This document shows positions 1 through 5,063 of a DNA stretch of 5,692 nt, one piece after another. How positions within the stretch are numbered: position 1 is the stretch's first letter; every line of letters starts with the position of its first letter. The notes under the pieces are model-generated. The model made no database searches. It saw nothing but the letters and a program-made list of their open reading frames with translations, and was not told the DNA's origin. Source of the DNA: Planctomycetota bacterium (GTDB taxonomy: Bacteria; Planctomycetota; Planctomycetia; Pirellulales; Thermoguttaceae); assembly GCA_025356915.1 (NCBI GenBank), contig JANXQG010000299.1:1-5692 (forward strand). The letters are read 5' to 3'. A program made the position numbers and the translations under genes.

Positions 1-957
1 CGCCTCGTGGGCGGCAACAACCCGGTCCTCGAACAATTGGACGAAACCCTGGCGTCCTTTCTTGGCGTGGAAGCTTCGGTAACATTCCCCAGCGGCTACG
101 GCGTCAATGCCTCGATCTTTGGCCATTTGTTCGGCTCGGACGATTTCATTCTTTACGACGAATTGGCGCACAACAGCATCGTTCAGGGATCGATGTTGTC
201 GCAGGCATCCCGGCGAGCATTTCCCCACAATGACTTCGATTTTGTCGATAAGCTGCTCGGCGAGATCCGCAACGACTTTCGACGGGTGGTCATCGCCGTG
301 GAAGGCGTCTACAGCATGGATGGCGATTATCCCGATCTGCCACGGTTGGTGGACGTGAAGCGGCGTCATCGTGCCCTGCTCTCGATTGACGAGGCGCACT
401 CGGTGGGCACCATGGGACCAAGCGGGCGCGGCATCTTCGAGCACTTTGGCATGGACCCCAGCGAGGTCGATCTGGGCATGGGAACCATCAGCAAGGCCCT
501 GGCAAGCGGCGGCGGTTTCCTCGCGGGACGGAAAAGTTTTATTCAATACATGAAGTACACTACGCCCGCTAGTGTATTCGCCACCGGGCTTTCGCCGGCC
601 AACGCGGCAGCGACTCTGGCCGCGCTTGAAATCTTGGAGAAGGAACCGGAGCGGGTCGCGCGATTGCAAAGCAGGTCGGCCCTGTTTCTTCGCTTGGCAC
701 AACAGCATGGCCTTAATACCGGCCCCAGCGGCGGCACGCCGATCGTTCCCATCGTGGTGGGCGATTCGATGCGCTCGCTGGCAATTTCCGCAGAGTTGCT
801 GCGTCGTGGAATCGACGCCCAGCCGATCCTCTACCCTGCGGTCCCGGAGAGCAAATCCCGCATCCGATTTTTCATGACAGCGGAACACACGGAAGTGCAG
901 ATCGTACAAACGATCGCTGCCTTGGCGGAGTGTTTTGGAAAGGGATCTCCCGGCTAA
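1..957 (+). CDS. Alpha-oxoamine synthase family PLP enzyme (BioF/KBL/CqsA-like), 5' partial
   Basis: This is a fold-type I PLP enzyme. The family condenses an amino acid with an acyl-CoA or acyl-carrier thioester, releasing CO2. The reading frame is open to base 1 (R-L-V-G-G-N-N, the usual family segment), so the true start lies upstream; roughly 80-100 residues are probably missing. The stop is TAA at 955-957. Visible motifs in order are SGYGVNA from base 91, the PLP-region His in DELAHNS, EGVYSMDGD at 301-327, DEAHS (Asp codon 388-390, His 397-399), the Schiff-base Lys in TISKALA (codon 493-495), and a C-terminal IRFFMTAEHT with the likely carboxylate-binding Arg. The phrase around Q-P-I-L-Y-P-A-V-P-E recalls family members tied to polyketide or acyl-ligase genes rather than classical biotin BioF, but that is inference. 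Substrates cannot be assigned and the upstream neighbours are unseen. The fold is certain; the specific reaction is not. Confidence 0.93.
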   Translation, partial: RLVGGNNPVLEQLDETLASFLGVEASVTFPSGYGVNASIFGHLFGSDDFILYDELAHNSIVQGSMLSQASRRAFPHNDFDFVDKLLGEIRNDFRRVVIAVEGVYSMDGDYPDLPRLVDVKRRHRALLSIDEAHSVGTMGPSGRGIFEHFGMDPSEVDLGMGTISKALASGGGFLAGRKSFIQYMKYTTPASVFATGLSPANAAATLAALEILEKEPERVARLQSRSALFLRLAQQHGLNTGPSGGTPIVPIVVGDSMRSLAISAELLRRGIDAQPILYPAVPESKSRIRFFMTAEHTEVQIVQTIAALAECFGKGSPG

Positions 958-978
958 CTGTTCGCGGTTGAGATTGTC

Positions 979-1038
979 ACTAACCCGAATCGCAAGCGAG
1001 GTTGTTAAGTCGTTACTTTGCTTGCGCTTCGGGCTAGT
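979..1038. repeat. Palindromic intergenic repeat (REP-like hairpin)
   Basis: Arms at 979-997 and 1020-1038 are complementary over 19 positions with two mismatches (983/1034 and 990/1027). Pairing can continue inward through G-T, A-T, G-T, G-C and T-A pairs to 1002/1015, leaving a loop of about 12 bases. It begins 22 bases after the synthase stop codon. From memory, motifs of the form CTAGCCCG-A-GCGCAAGCGAGG recur between genes in Pirellula-like planctomycetes, so this is probably one copy of a dispersed REP-type element; this was not searched. It has no T-tract, so it is not a classical terminator, although the hairpin could protect the 3' end of the upstream mRNA. Confidence 0.6.
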
Positions 1039-1068
1039 ATGTAATCGGGCAATCCAGAGTTCGGCGCG

Positions 1069-1153
1069 GGTCTCCTGACCTCGCTGAAACGTCTGACCGA
1101 AGGTCTCCTAGTGAATGAGAGACCTTCGGTCGGTGGCGGCTCGGTCAGAGACC
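1069..1153. repeat. Nested inverted repeats between convergent genes
   Basis: An outer pair, 1069-1080 (GGTCTCCTGACC) and 1143-1153 (GGTCAGAGACC), is complementary over 11 bp with one bulged base. It encloses the perfect 13-bp hairpin at 1095-1131. The hexamer GGTCTC occurs at 1069 and 1102, and its complement GAGACC at 1119, 1148 and 1173, so several alternative pairings are possible. It lies between the ends of two convergent genes. Possible roles are a bidirectional transcript end or a small structured element. No coding potential was recognised. Confidence 0.5.
1095..1131. terminator. Perfect 13-bp hairpin, possible bidirectional transcript end
   Basis: GACCGAAGGTCTC at 1095-1107 is the exact reverse complement of 1119-1131, with an 11-base loop (1108-1118). 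It sits between the stop of the rightward synthase (957) and the stop of the leftward Cys-rich gene (1189), where both transcripts must end. Neither strand has a T-tract after the stem, so it is not a canonical intrinsic terminator. It could be a Rho-associated 3' stabiliser or part of a repeat element. Confidence 0.4.
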
Positions 1154-1188
1154 GGCCACAACAACAGAGTCAGAGACCGGCCACAACA
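1144..1188. repeat. 20-bp direct repeat, two copies
   Basis: The 20-base unit GTCAGAGACCGGCCACAACA is found exactly at 1144-1163 and 1169-1188, separated by five bases (25-base period). The second copy ends next to the stop codon of the leftward Cys-rich gene (1189-1191), so both copies lie in its 3' untranslated region. With only two copies and no flanking genes of the right kind, it is a local tandem duplication rather than a CRISPR array. Confidence 0.8.
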
Positions 1189-1848
1189 TTAGAAGCTGCT
1201 CAGATCCGGCAGCCGAGAGGTCATCCCCGTCACCTTCGGCGGCGGAGGCAGACCCTTGCTGGGGCTGGGGGCCGGAGCGGCTGGCTTCGGTTCGACATTG
1301 CTCGGCATGGAAGCGGGAGTACCGCCTTCGCCGCAACTGCCACAACCGTAGACCACGACGCACTTGTAAGAAGGCACCTTGCAGACGATCTCTTTCTTCG
1401 TCAAAACCTTCTTGGTGTGGACCCGGCCGCACTTGGGTGGAGTCTGTTTCTTGCTCAGCTCGATCGCACAGGGATCCTTCTTGCAGCAGCCGTCGCAGCC
1501 CTTGTCGCCACAGGCAGTGCAGGCTGATTCAACCGCGCACCCCTCGGGGTTGCACGTGCCACAGCCGTTGGAATCACCGCAACCGCAGCGATCGCCGAAG
1601 GGGCTGCCGGGCAGACTGGGGCAGTAGTCTTCACACTTCACCACCCAAACCGTCTTCTTGACTTCCTTGACATAGGGCACAACCTTGCAGTACTTATCGC
1701 ATCCGCTGTTTCGGCCGCAATGGGCGCAGCAGTTTGGCGAACCAGAGATTTCCACCGGACCGCAAGCGGGATCGCAGCCGCTCTCTCCGGCCGAGGCGGG
1801 GGCGGCCATCCATAGGCTGGCCGCCAATGCGAGCATCAAAGTTCTCAT
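1189..1848 (-). CDS. Secreted cysteine-rich protein, planctomycete type
   Basis: The 219-residue product starts with a clear Sec signal peptide (residues 1-20, likely cut after A-S-A). Residues 25 to about 175 contain 25 cysteines, many as C-x2-C or C-C pairs. There are two related basic modules: one near residues 55-76 (V-K-E-V-K-K, W-V-V-K-C-E-D-Y-C) and one near 140-170 (T-K-K-V-L-T-K-K-E, then Y-K-C-V-V). A Pro/Ala/Ser-rich tail covers about 179-219. I recall similar proteins as hypotheticals in Pirellula-like genomes, with no known function. An exported protein with this many cysteines would be expected to be disulfide-cross-linked or metal-binding, perhaps in the cell envelope; that is inference. 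The start is supported by AAGGAG eight bases upstream. The porin gene lies about 165 bases upstream on the same strand, so a joint transcript is possible. The opposite-strand open frames here are shadows. Confidence 0.85.
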   Translation of the reverse strand: MRTLMLALAASLWMAAPASAGESGCDPACGPVEISGSPNCCAHCGRNSGCDKYCKVVPYVKEVKKTVWVVKCEDYCPSLPGSPFGDRCGCGDSNGCGTCNPEGCAVESACTACGDKGCDGCCKKDPCAIELSKKQTPPKCGRVHTKKVLTKKEIVCKVPSYKCVVVYGCGSCGEGGTPASMPSNVEPKPAAPAPSPSKGLPPPPKVTGMTSRLPDLSSF

Positions 1849-1856
1849 TTTTTCGT

Positions 1857-1888
1857 CTCCTTCATGGCGACTCCGCGAGGAGTCCGCC
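1857..1888 (-). promoter_or_regulatory. Shine-Dalgarno and adjacent leader hairpin of the Cys-rich gene
   Basis: AAGGAG on the minus strand (1857-1862) lies eight bases before the ATG at 1846-1848. Directly upstream, 1866-1874 and 1879-1888 form a 9-bp stem with one bulged base and a 4-base loop. In the mRNA the hairpin ends three bases before the Shine-Dalgarno, so it could affect initiation or mRNA stability. Upstream of it (about 1890-1920) the DNA is AT-rich, but I see no convincing -35/-10 pair. Confidence 0.55.
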
Positions 1889-1977
1889 GTTTGATTTTAT
1901 TATTGTCTTAGACTGTTAGAAAGTTCGTTCCGAGTGTTACCGCAAGGCCGCACTGGGCGTCCCTGCATAATATTTCC

Positions 1978-2000
1978 CTCTTCCGCCTGGGGCGGGAGAG
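1978..2000 (-). terminator. Possible weak hairpin terminator after the porin gene
   Basis: On the minus strand, just past the porin stop, 2000-1991 pairs with 1987-1978: a 5-bp GC stem (CCGCC/GGCGG), one A-C mismatch, then four more pairs, with a 3-base loop. The following bases (GGGAAATATTATG) have no T-tract, so termination is likely partial at best. This leaves read-through into the Cys-rich gene possible. Confidence 0.35.
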
Positions 2001-2013
2001 ACATTCATCACGT

Positions 2014-3558
2014 TTAGAAATCGAGTGCAGCCCGCATTTCAAAGGTATCCAGATAGCCCTTGGCGGTCTGACCAGGAACACTGATCGAAGAGGGCGTACT
2101 GGCACCCGGCGTGTCGGTCGAGTGGACATAGTTCCACATCAACCGCAGATTCGGGTTGAGATACCAGTTCAGGCCGAGCGTGTGGTCGATGGCCAAGCCG
2201 CCTTGGAACGCATTGGCGTTGCTGCCGTCGTTGAGATCGAGCCACGAATAGCGGTAGCCCACTTCCCACGCACCGATGCCGGTCTGAACGCAGCCATCCT
2301 CATCGCGGACACGGAAAAAATTCTCGTAGGGTTTCACGCGGTCAAAACAGCCAGCCTTCTTATTATAGGGCCGATTCTCGCCCGTCAGGAAGTAGCTGGC
2401 ATACGCATAGCCACCGCTGATGTATGAATCGGTCGCGCCTCCGTTACGGAGATTCATGAACGCACCGTAGTACTCCGTCTGAAACGAGAGTGGACCATAG
2501 ACATAAGCCAGTTCCGTGCCGATCAACTTGTAATCGAGGACGGTATTCAGCCCCAGGCCGACGACCTTCGGTGCCAAGTGGGCCTCAGGACGGGCGGACA
2601 TCGAGAATTGGTTCAGTACGCCCCCACCCGCAAGCACCTCGGTGCCCATGTCGCGGTAGCTGCTTGCGAGACCGATGTGGAGTAGGCCGCGGCCTTCCGT
2701 GGCCTCGTCGTACCATGGTAGACAGGTGATGCGGCCGGTGACCGACATGTTGCCGGCGTTGCCCCAGTTGATGAAGTCGGGAGGTGCCACACAGTTCGTG
2801 CGGAAGATGCCTGCGGCCCAGGTGGCGCGTTCACCTTCCATCCAGTTGAAAGCCATTACACCATTTTGACGGGCCGGAACCAACGCGCCTTCGTCGGCGA
2901 TTGATCGCTCCATGAAGGTGCTAAAGCGGTCGCTCGTCTGCTGTTCCAGTCCAAACGGCTCCTTGAAGTGTCCCATGCGGACATTGCCGAGTAAGGGCAG
3001 TTCCTTGATGGTAATGTAACAGTCCTTCATGTCGACCTGCTCAATCGGCTTGGCATAGCCCGGAAGCTGAGTAGCACCGACAGTACCATAGGTGAGGCCG
3101 CCAGAAGCCAGATTAGCGAAATCCATTTCAATCTTGTAGTCAATAACATTCCAGCCTTCGCCAGCAACCCACAAGCGTGCCCGGCGAAACTCAAAACCGT
3201 TCTGGGCAGTGTTGTAGTCGGCGACGCTACCACCCTGCTGGGTGAACATGGCAGCGTCCATCTGAATCATGCCGCCGATCTGGGGCGACATGGGAATCTT
3301 GGCCTTGGCTGCGGTTTCCTTGTCCTTCATTTCCTTGAGTTGCTTCTTCAGGTCAGCCACGTCAGAGGCCAGCTTGCTGTTACCGTCGGCAGCTTCCATT
3401 GCGGAAACCTGCTGCATAACCGGAGCTTGGGCCGCGGCATAACCGGCCGGACCAGGCACTACCGGTGCCTCATATTGTTGGCCACGTGCCGCACTGGTGC
3501 CGCAAGTGACCGTCAAGGCCAGCGTCCAAGCCAGCCGTCGAGTCATACATCCGTGCAT
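2014..3558 (-). CDS. OprP/OprO-like outer-membrane porin
   Basis: The 514-residue product is predicted to be an outer-membrane beta-barrel for passive uptake of small anions or other solutes. It has a Sec signal peptide (about 1-26, possible cut A-R-G/Q). A short Pro/Ala-rich linker is followed by a probable coiled coil at about 60-87, with a/d positions L63, V67, L70, L74 and M77. The barrel then carries family-like segments such as GFEFRRARLWVAGEGWN, YKIEMDFA and MGHFKEPFGLEQQTSDRFS followed by MERS. It ends in Phe, as expected for BAM-dependent barrels. The architecture of coiled coil plus barrel is common in planctomycete porins. Phosphate selectivity cannot be inferred, and no Pho-box was seen by eye upstream. 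The ATG at 3558 is chosen over the in-frame ATG at 3546 because AAAGGGG lies six bases before it. The stop is TAA at 2014-2016. The shorter same-strand and opposite-strand frames inside are shadows. Confidence 0.92.
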   Translation of the reverse strand: MHGCMTRRLAWTLALTVTCGTSAARGQQYEAPVVPGPAGYAAAQAPVMQQVSAMEAADGNSKLASDVADLKKQLKEMKDKETAAKAKIPMSPQIGGMIQMDAAMFTQQGGSVADYNTAQNGFEFRRARLWVAGEGWNVIDYKIEMDFANLASGGLTYGTVGATQLPGYAKPIEQVDMKDCYITIKELPLLGNVRMGHFKEPFGLEQQTSDRFSTFMERSIADEGALVPARQNGVMAFNWMEGERATWAAGIFRTNCVAPPDFINWGNAGNMSVTGRITCLPWYDEATEGRGLLHIGLASSYRDMGTEVLAGGGVLNQFSMSARPEAHLAPKVVGLGLNTVLDYKLIGTELAYVYGPLSFQTEYYGAFMNLRNGGATDSYISGGYAYASYFLTGENRPYNKKAGCFDRVKPYENFFRVRDEDGCVQTGIGAWEVGYRYSWLDLNDGSNANAFQGGLAIDHTLGLNWYLNPNLRLMWNYVHSTDTPGASTPSSISVPGQTAKGYLDTFEMRAALDF

Positions 3559-3564
3559 GAGATA

Positions 3565-3571
3565 CCCCTTT
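3565..3571 (-). promoter_or_regulatory. Shine-Dalgarno of the porin gene
   Basis: AAAGGGG on the minus strand lies six bases upstream of the ATG at 3556-3558. It decides the start in favour of M-H-G-C-M-T-R-R rather than the internal M-T-R-R four codons later. Confidence 0.6.
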
Positions 3572-3717
3572 CAAAAAATTCCTAAGTCGCGGAACAAACC
3601 GACCATCGGTCATTCTGCGATCGTCCACCACAATCCACAAATCGCTTGCACTAGGAATAAGTGTCGAAAGAATCTTGGGCGAAACTCGATTAGACCGGAG
3701 TTAATTCATCCTTGCAG

Positions 3718-3761
3718 AGCGAATATATCCGTCCCGAACCGAACAATCCGTTATATTCGCT
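3718..3761. promoter_or_regulatory. 10-bp inverted repeat overlapping the porin promoter
   Basis: AGCGAATATA at 3718-3727 is the exact reverse complement of TATATTCGCT at 3752-3761, with a 24-base centre. The right arm overlaps the candidate -10 box of the leftward promoter. The left arm would lie about 17-26 bases downstream of the predicted transcription start. This could be a two-site operator or a stem in the DNA; no regulator is encoded in the window. Confidence 0.45.
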
Positions 3762-3779
3762 GTAAATTAACACCCTCAA
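3750..3779 (-). promoter_or_regulatory. Candidate sigma-70-type promoter for the porin gene
   Basis: On the minus strand, TTGAGG (3774-3779) and TATAAC (3750-3755) are separated by 18 bases. They match TTGACA at 4/6 and TATAAT at 5/6. The predicted start near 3743 would give a leader of about 185 bases. The match is by eye; planctomycete promoter rules are poorly known. Confidence 0.4.
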
Positions 3780-3848
3780 TGTACACCACCTCCCAACGCA
3801 TGGCCCCGGCCTTGCTTTCACCGTGCCACGGACGAGTTCATGGTCCCC

Positions 3849-3877
3849 TTGGTAAAGTCTTTGAGAGGGGGTAGAAT
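3849..3877 (+). promoter_or_regulatory. Candidate sigma-70-type promoter for the small membrane-protein operon
   Basis: TTGGTA (3849-3854) and TAGAAT (3872-3877) are separated by 17 bases and match the consensus at 4/6 and 5/6. The predicted start near 3884 would give a leader of about 160 bases that contains the whole hairpin at 3909-3967. It diverges from the porin promoter about 70 bases to the left. Confidence 0.4.
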
Positions 3878-3908
3878 CAGGGGTTTACGGATCCGGGATA
3901 AGCTTTTG

Positions 3909-3967
3909 GGCTCTTCCGGTTTTAGGTGCAGAATTGTTCACATTCCGCACCTAGAACCGGAAGAGCC
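3909..3967 (+). promoter_or_regulatory. Long near-perfect hairpin in the presumed operon leader
   Basis: Arms 3909-3929 and 3947-3967 pair over 21 positions. The only non-Watson-Crick pair is T3922 with G3954, a U-G wobble in plus-strand RNA but an A-C mismatch in minus-strand RNA. After a one-base mismatch on each side, GAAT/ATTC (3931-3934 / 3942-3945) pairs too, leaving a 7-base loop (3935-3941). No T-tract follows, so it is not an intrinsic terminator. It ends 79 bases before the GTG start at 4047. It may be an mRNA stabiliser, a protein-binding leader element, a small RNA or a short dispersed palindrome. Confidence 0.6.
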
Positions 3968-4046
3968 AGCACTTGGCATTCTCCTGCATCGTGGGCGGTC
4001 GATAGGATTTTCCGTTTGGTTCAAGATCGGTCCTTAGGAGTCATTT

Positions 4047-4649
4047 GTGGCAGAAAGCAACGATTCTCAGTCCAATGTTCAGCCGATCCAGCTTAGAGAC
4101 CCCTTGGTAGCGGGGGTTCTTGCTTGGTTGATTCCTGGACTTGGGCATTTTTATCAGGGAAGGAATGCCAAGGGGGCTTTGTTTGCCATATGCATCATGG
4201 GGACGTTCCTTTACGGCCTCTACCTTGGTGGCAGCAGGGATGTCGGTTGGGGGAGGGCGGTCTATTTTTCGTTCCGCACGAACGATTGGCGTCTTCCATG
4301 GCTCTGCCAGATCGGGGTCGGATTCCCCACCGTTCCCATGACCCTGTTGCAATGGAAGCTGCAAGATAAACCGATCTTGAATGGCTTCATGGCACCGCCC
4401 GCCCTGCATTTGCCCGAACCGGCGGACAATGCCGCTCCCCACGAATCGCCCCCACCCAGTCGGATTTCGTTGGCCTGGATCAATCGGTTGCTGCCTCACT
4501 ACTTTGAAATGGGCACAGTCTATACGATGATTGCCGGCCTGCTCAATATCTTGGCTGTGTATGATGCCTGCTGCGGACCCGTCCCTGCGGAGTCAGCCAA
4601 GAAAAAAGACGAAACGCGGGACTCGGGCAAAGGGGAGGAAAAGTCATGA
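4047..4649 (+). CDS. TM2-like membrane protein, DUF6677-type, function unknown
   Basis: The 200-residue product is predicted to be an integral membrane protein. The N-terminal pair of segments (about 20-36 and 43-62) carries P-G-L-G-H-F-Y-Q-G-R followed by K-G, the hallmark of TM2-like small membrane proteins. A third hydrophobic stretch (about 83-102), a Pro-rich loop (about 115-140) and a last segment (about 155-174, E-M-G-T-V-Y-T-M-I-A-G-L-L-N, Y-D-A) follow. The C-terminal tail is highly charged (Lys/Glu). From memory this matches the planctomycete family DUF6677; its role is unknown. Translation starts at GTG: TTAGGAG at 4034-4040 is six bases upstream, and no in-frame ATG lies nearby. 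It overlaps the next gene by four bases (ATGA), so the two are co-translated. The minus-strand open frame at 4041-4499 is a shadow. Membrane location is near certain; the family name is less sure. Confidence 0.85.
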   Translation: MAESNDSQSNVQPIQLRDPLVAGVLAWLIPGLGHFYQGRNAKGALFAICIMGTFLYGLYLGGSRDVGWGRAVYFSFRTNDWRLPWLCQIGVGFPTVPMTLLQWKLQDKPILNGFMAPPALHLPEPADNAAPHESPPPSRISLAWINRLLPHYFEMGTVYTMIAGLLNILAVYDACCGPVPAESAKKKDETRDSGKGEEKS

Positions 4650-4828
4650 GCAGTAGCTTCTGGTTCGCTCTGCCGCTGATCGTCTCCGTAAGTCTCGTTT
4701 ATGCCGCGACGCGTCAAGAGGAAGTCGGTGCGATTCTAGCACACGCTTTTCGCGTGGCCGTATGGATTGCCGGCTTCATGGCACTGGTGTTCGGCCTCCT
4801 CTACCTCGTATCGATGCAGGTTTCATAA
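4646..4828 (+). CDS. Small two-segment membrane protein, function unknown
   Basis: This 60-residue product is mostly hydrophobic. One segment lies at about 5-20 (F-W-F-A-L-P-L-I-V-S-V-S-L-V-Y-A) and another at about 36-57. Between them is a short polar stretch, A-T-R-Q-E-E, and an amphipathic-looking helix. The ATG lies inside the ATGA overlap with the preceding gene, and GGAGG (4634-4638) is seven bases upstream, so translational coupling is very likely and the gene is real despite its size. I recall short planctomycete proteins with an S-L-V-Y-x-A-T-R motif next to DUF6677-type genes, but did not check. The likely role is as a small partner of the upstream membrane protein. The stop TAA (4826-4828) is already part of the terminator stem. 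Confidence 0.8.
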   Translation: MSSSFWFALPLIVSVSLVYAATRQEEVGAILAHAFRVAVWIAGFMALVFGLLYLVSMQVS

Positions 4829-4850
4829 AACGGAATTTTATTCCGTTTTT
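4827..4850 (+). terminator. Intrinsic terminator of the membrane-protein operon
   Basis: AAAACGGAAT (4827-4836) and ATTCCGTTTT (4840-4849) form a 10-bp perfect stem with a TTT loop, followed at once by the end of a five-T run (4846-4850). The stem starts inside the stop codon of the 60-residue gene. The A-rich left side would also make it work, more weakly, for leftward transcription. Confidence 0.8.
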
Positions 4851-4861
4851 ACGCTCCAAAA

Positions 4862-4890
4862 ACCATTTCACCGGATCGTACCATTTCACC
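4862..4890. repeat. 11-bp direct repeat pair
   Basis: ACCATTTCACC occurs at 4862-4872 and again at 4880-4890, an 18-base period, in the gap between two convergent genes. The TTCACC core is shared with the arm of the palindrome at 4930. It is too short and too few in number to assign a role. Confidence 0.4.
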
Positions 4891-4929
4891 AAGACGACAG
4901 GCGATTCAGCGGCCATAATATCCAAGAGG

Positions 4930-5006
4930 ATTCACCGCAAAAGAGCGCAGAGAACGCAGAGAATAGAATCTTTCTTTTGCGCCCTTTGTGTTCTCTCGCG
5001 GTGAAT
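4930..5006. repeat. Dispersed-type palindromic repeat (TTCACCGC...GCGGTGAA)
   Basis: A 9-bp perfect terminal inverted repeat (4930-4938 / 4998-5006) encloses arms that remain related over about 37 bases with 11 mismatches, nearly all purine or pyrimidine transitions. The left arm holds two exact tandem copies of CGCAGAGAA (4946-4954, 4955-4963) and a looser copy before them. From memory, palindromes built on CGCAGAGA units and ending in TTCACCGC/GCGGTGAA are scattered between genes in many environmental bacteria, including planctomycetes. No transposase is present. It sits between convergent genes, about 57 bases past the rsmG stop. Confidence 0.65.
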
Positions 5007-5063
5007 ACTAATAAAAACTTTCGACAGAAATATGAGGAGCAGAAAAATAGGAAAGAAAACGTG

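Noticed and set aside
1144..1188. Possible CRISPR remnant
   Set aside because: Two 20-base copies separated by only five bases leave no room for a spacer, and no cas gene is present.
1111..1527. Open frame of 138 codons on the plus strand
   Set aside because: It begins in the hairpin loop and runs antisense to the Cys-rich gene, which has a signal peptide and a Shine-Dalgarno.
3484..3558. Lipoprotein signal on the porin because of a Cys at residue 19
   Set aside because: The residues before it (L-T-V-T-C) do not fit the lipobox, and a better Sec cut lies later near A-R-G/Q.
3909..3967. Possible integron attC site
   Set aside because: The arms lack the RYYYAAC and GTTRRRY core sites and the stem lacks the expected extrahelical bases; no integrase is nearby.
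3909..3967. Intrinsic terminator
   Set aside because: No T-tract follows the stem on either strand.
4041..4499. Open frame of 152 codons on the minus strand
   Set aside because: It is antisense to the TM2-like membrane protein, which has a good ribosome site and a coupled neighbour. No recognisable domain in the minus frame.
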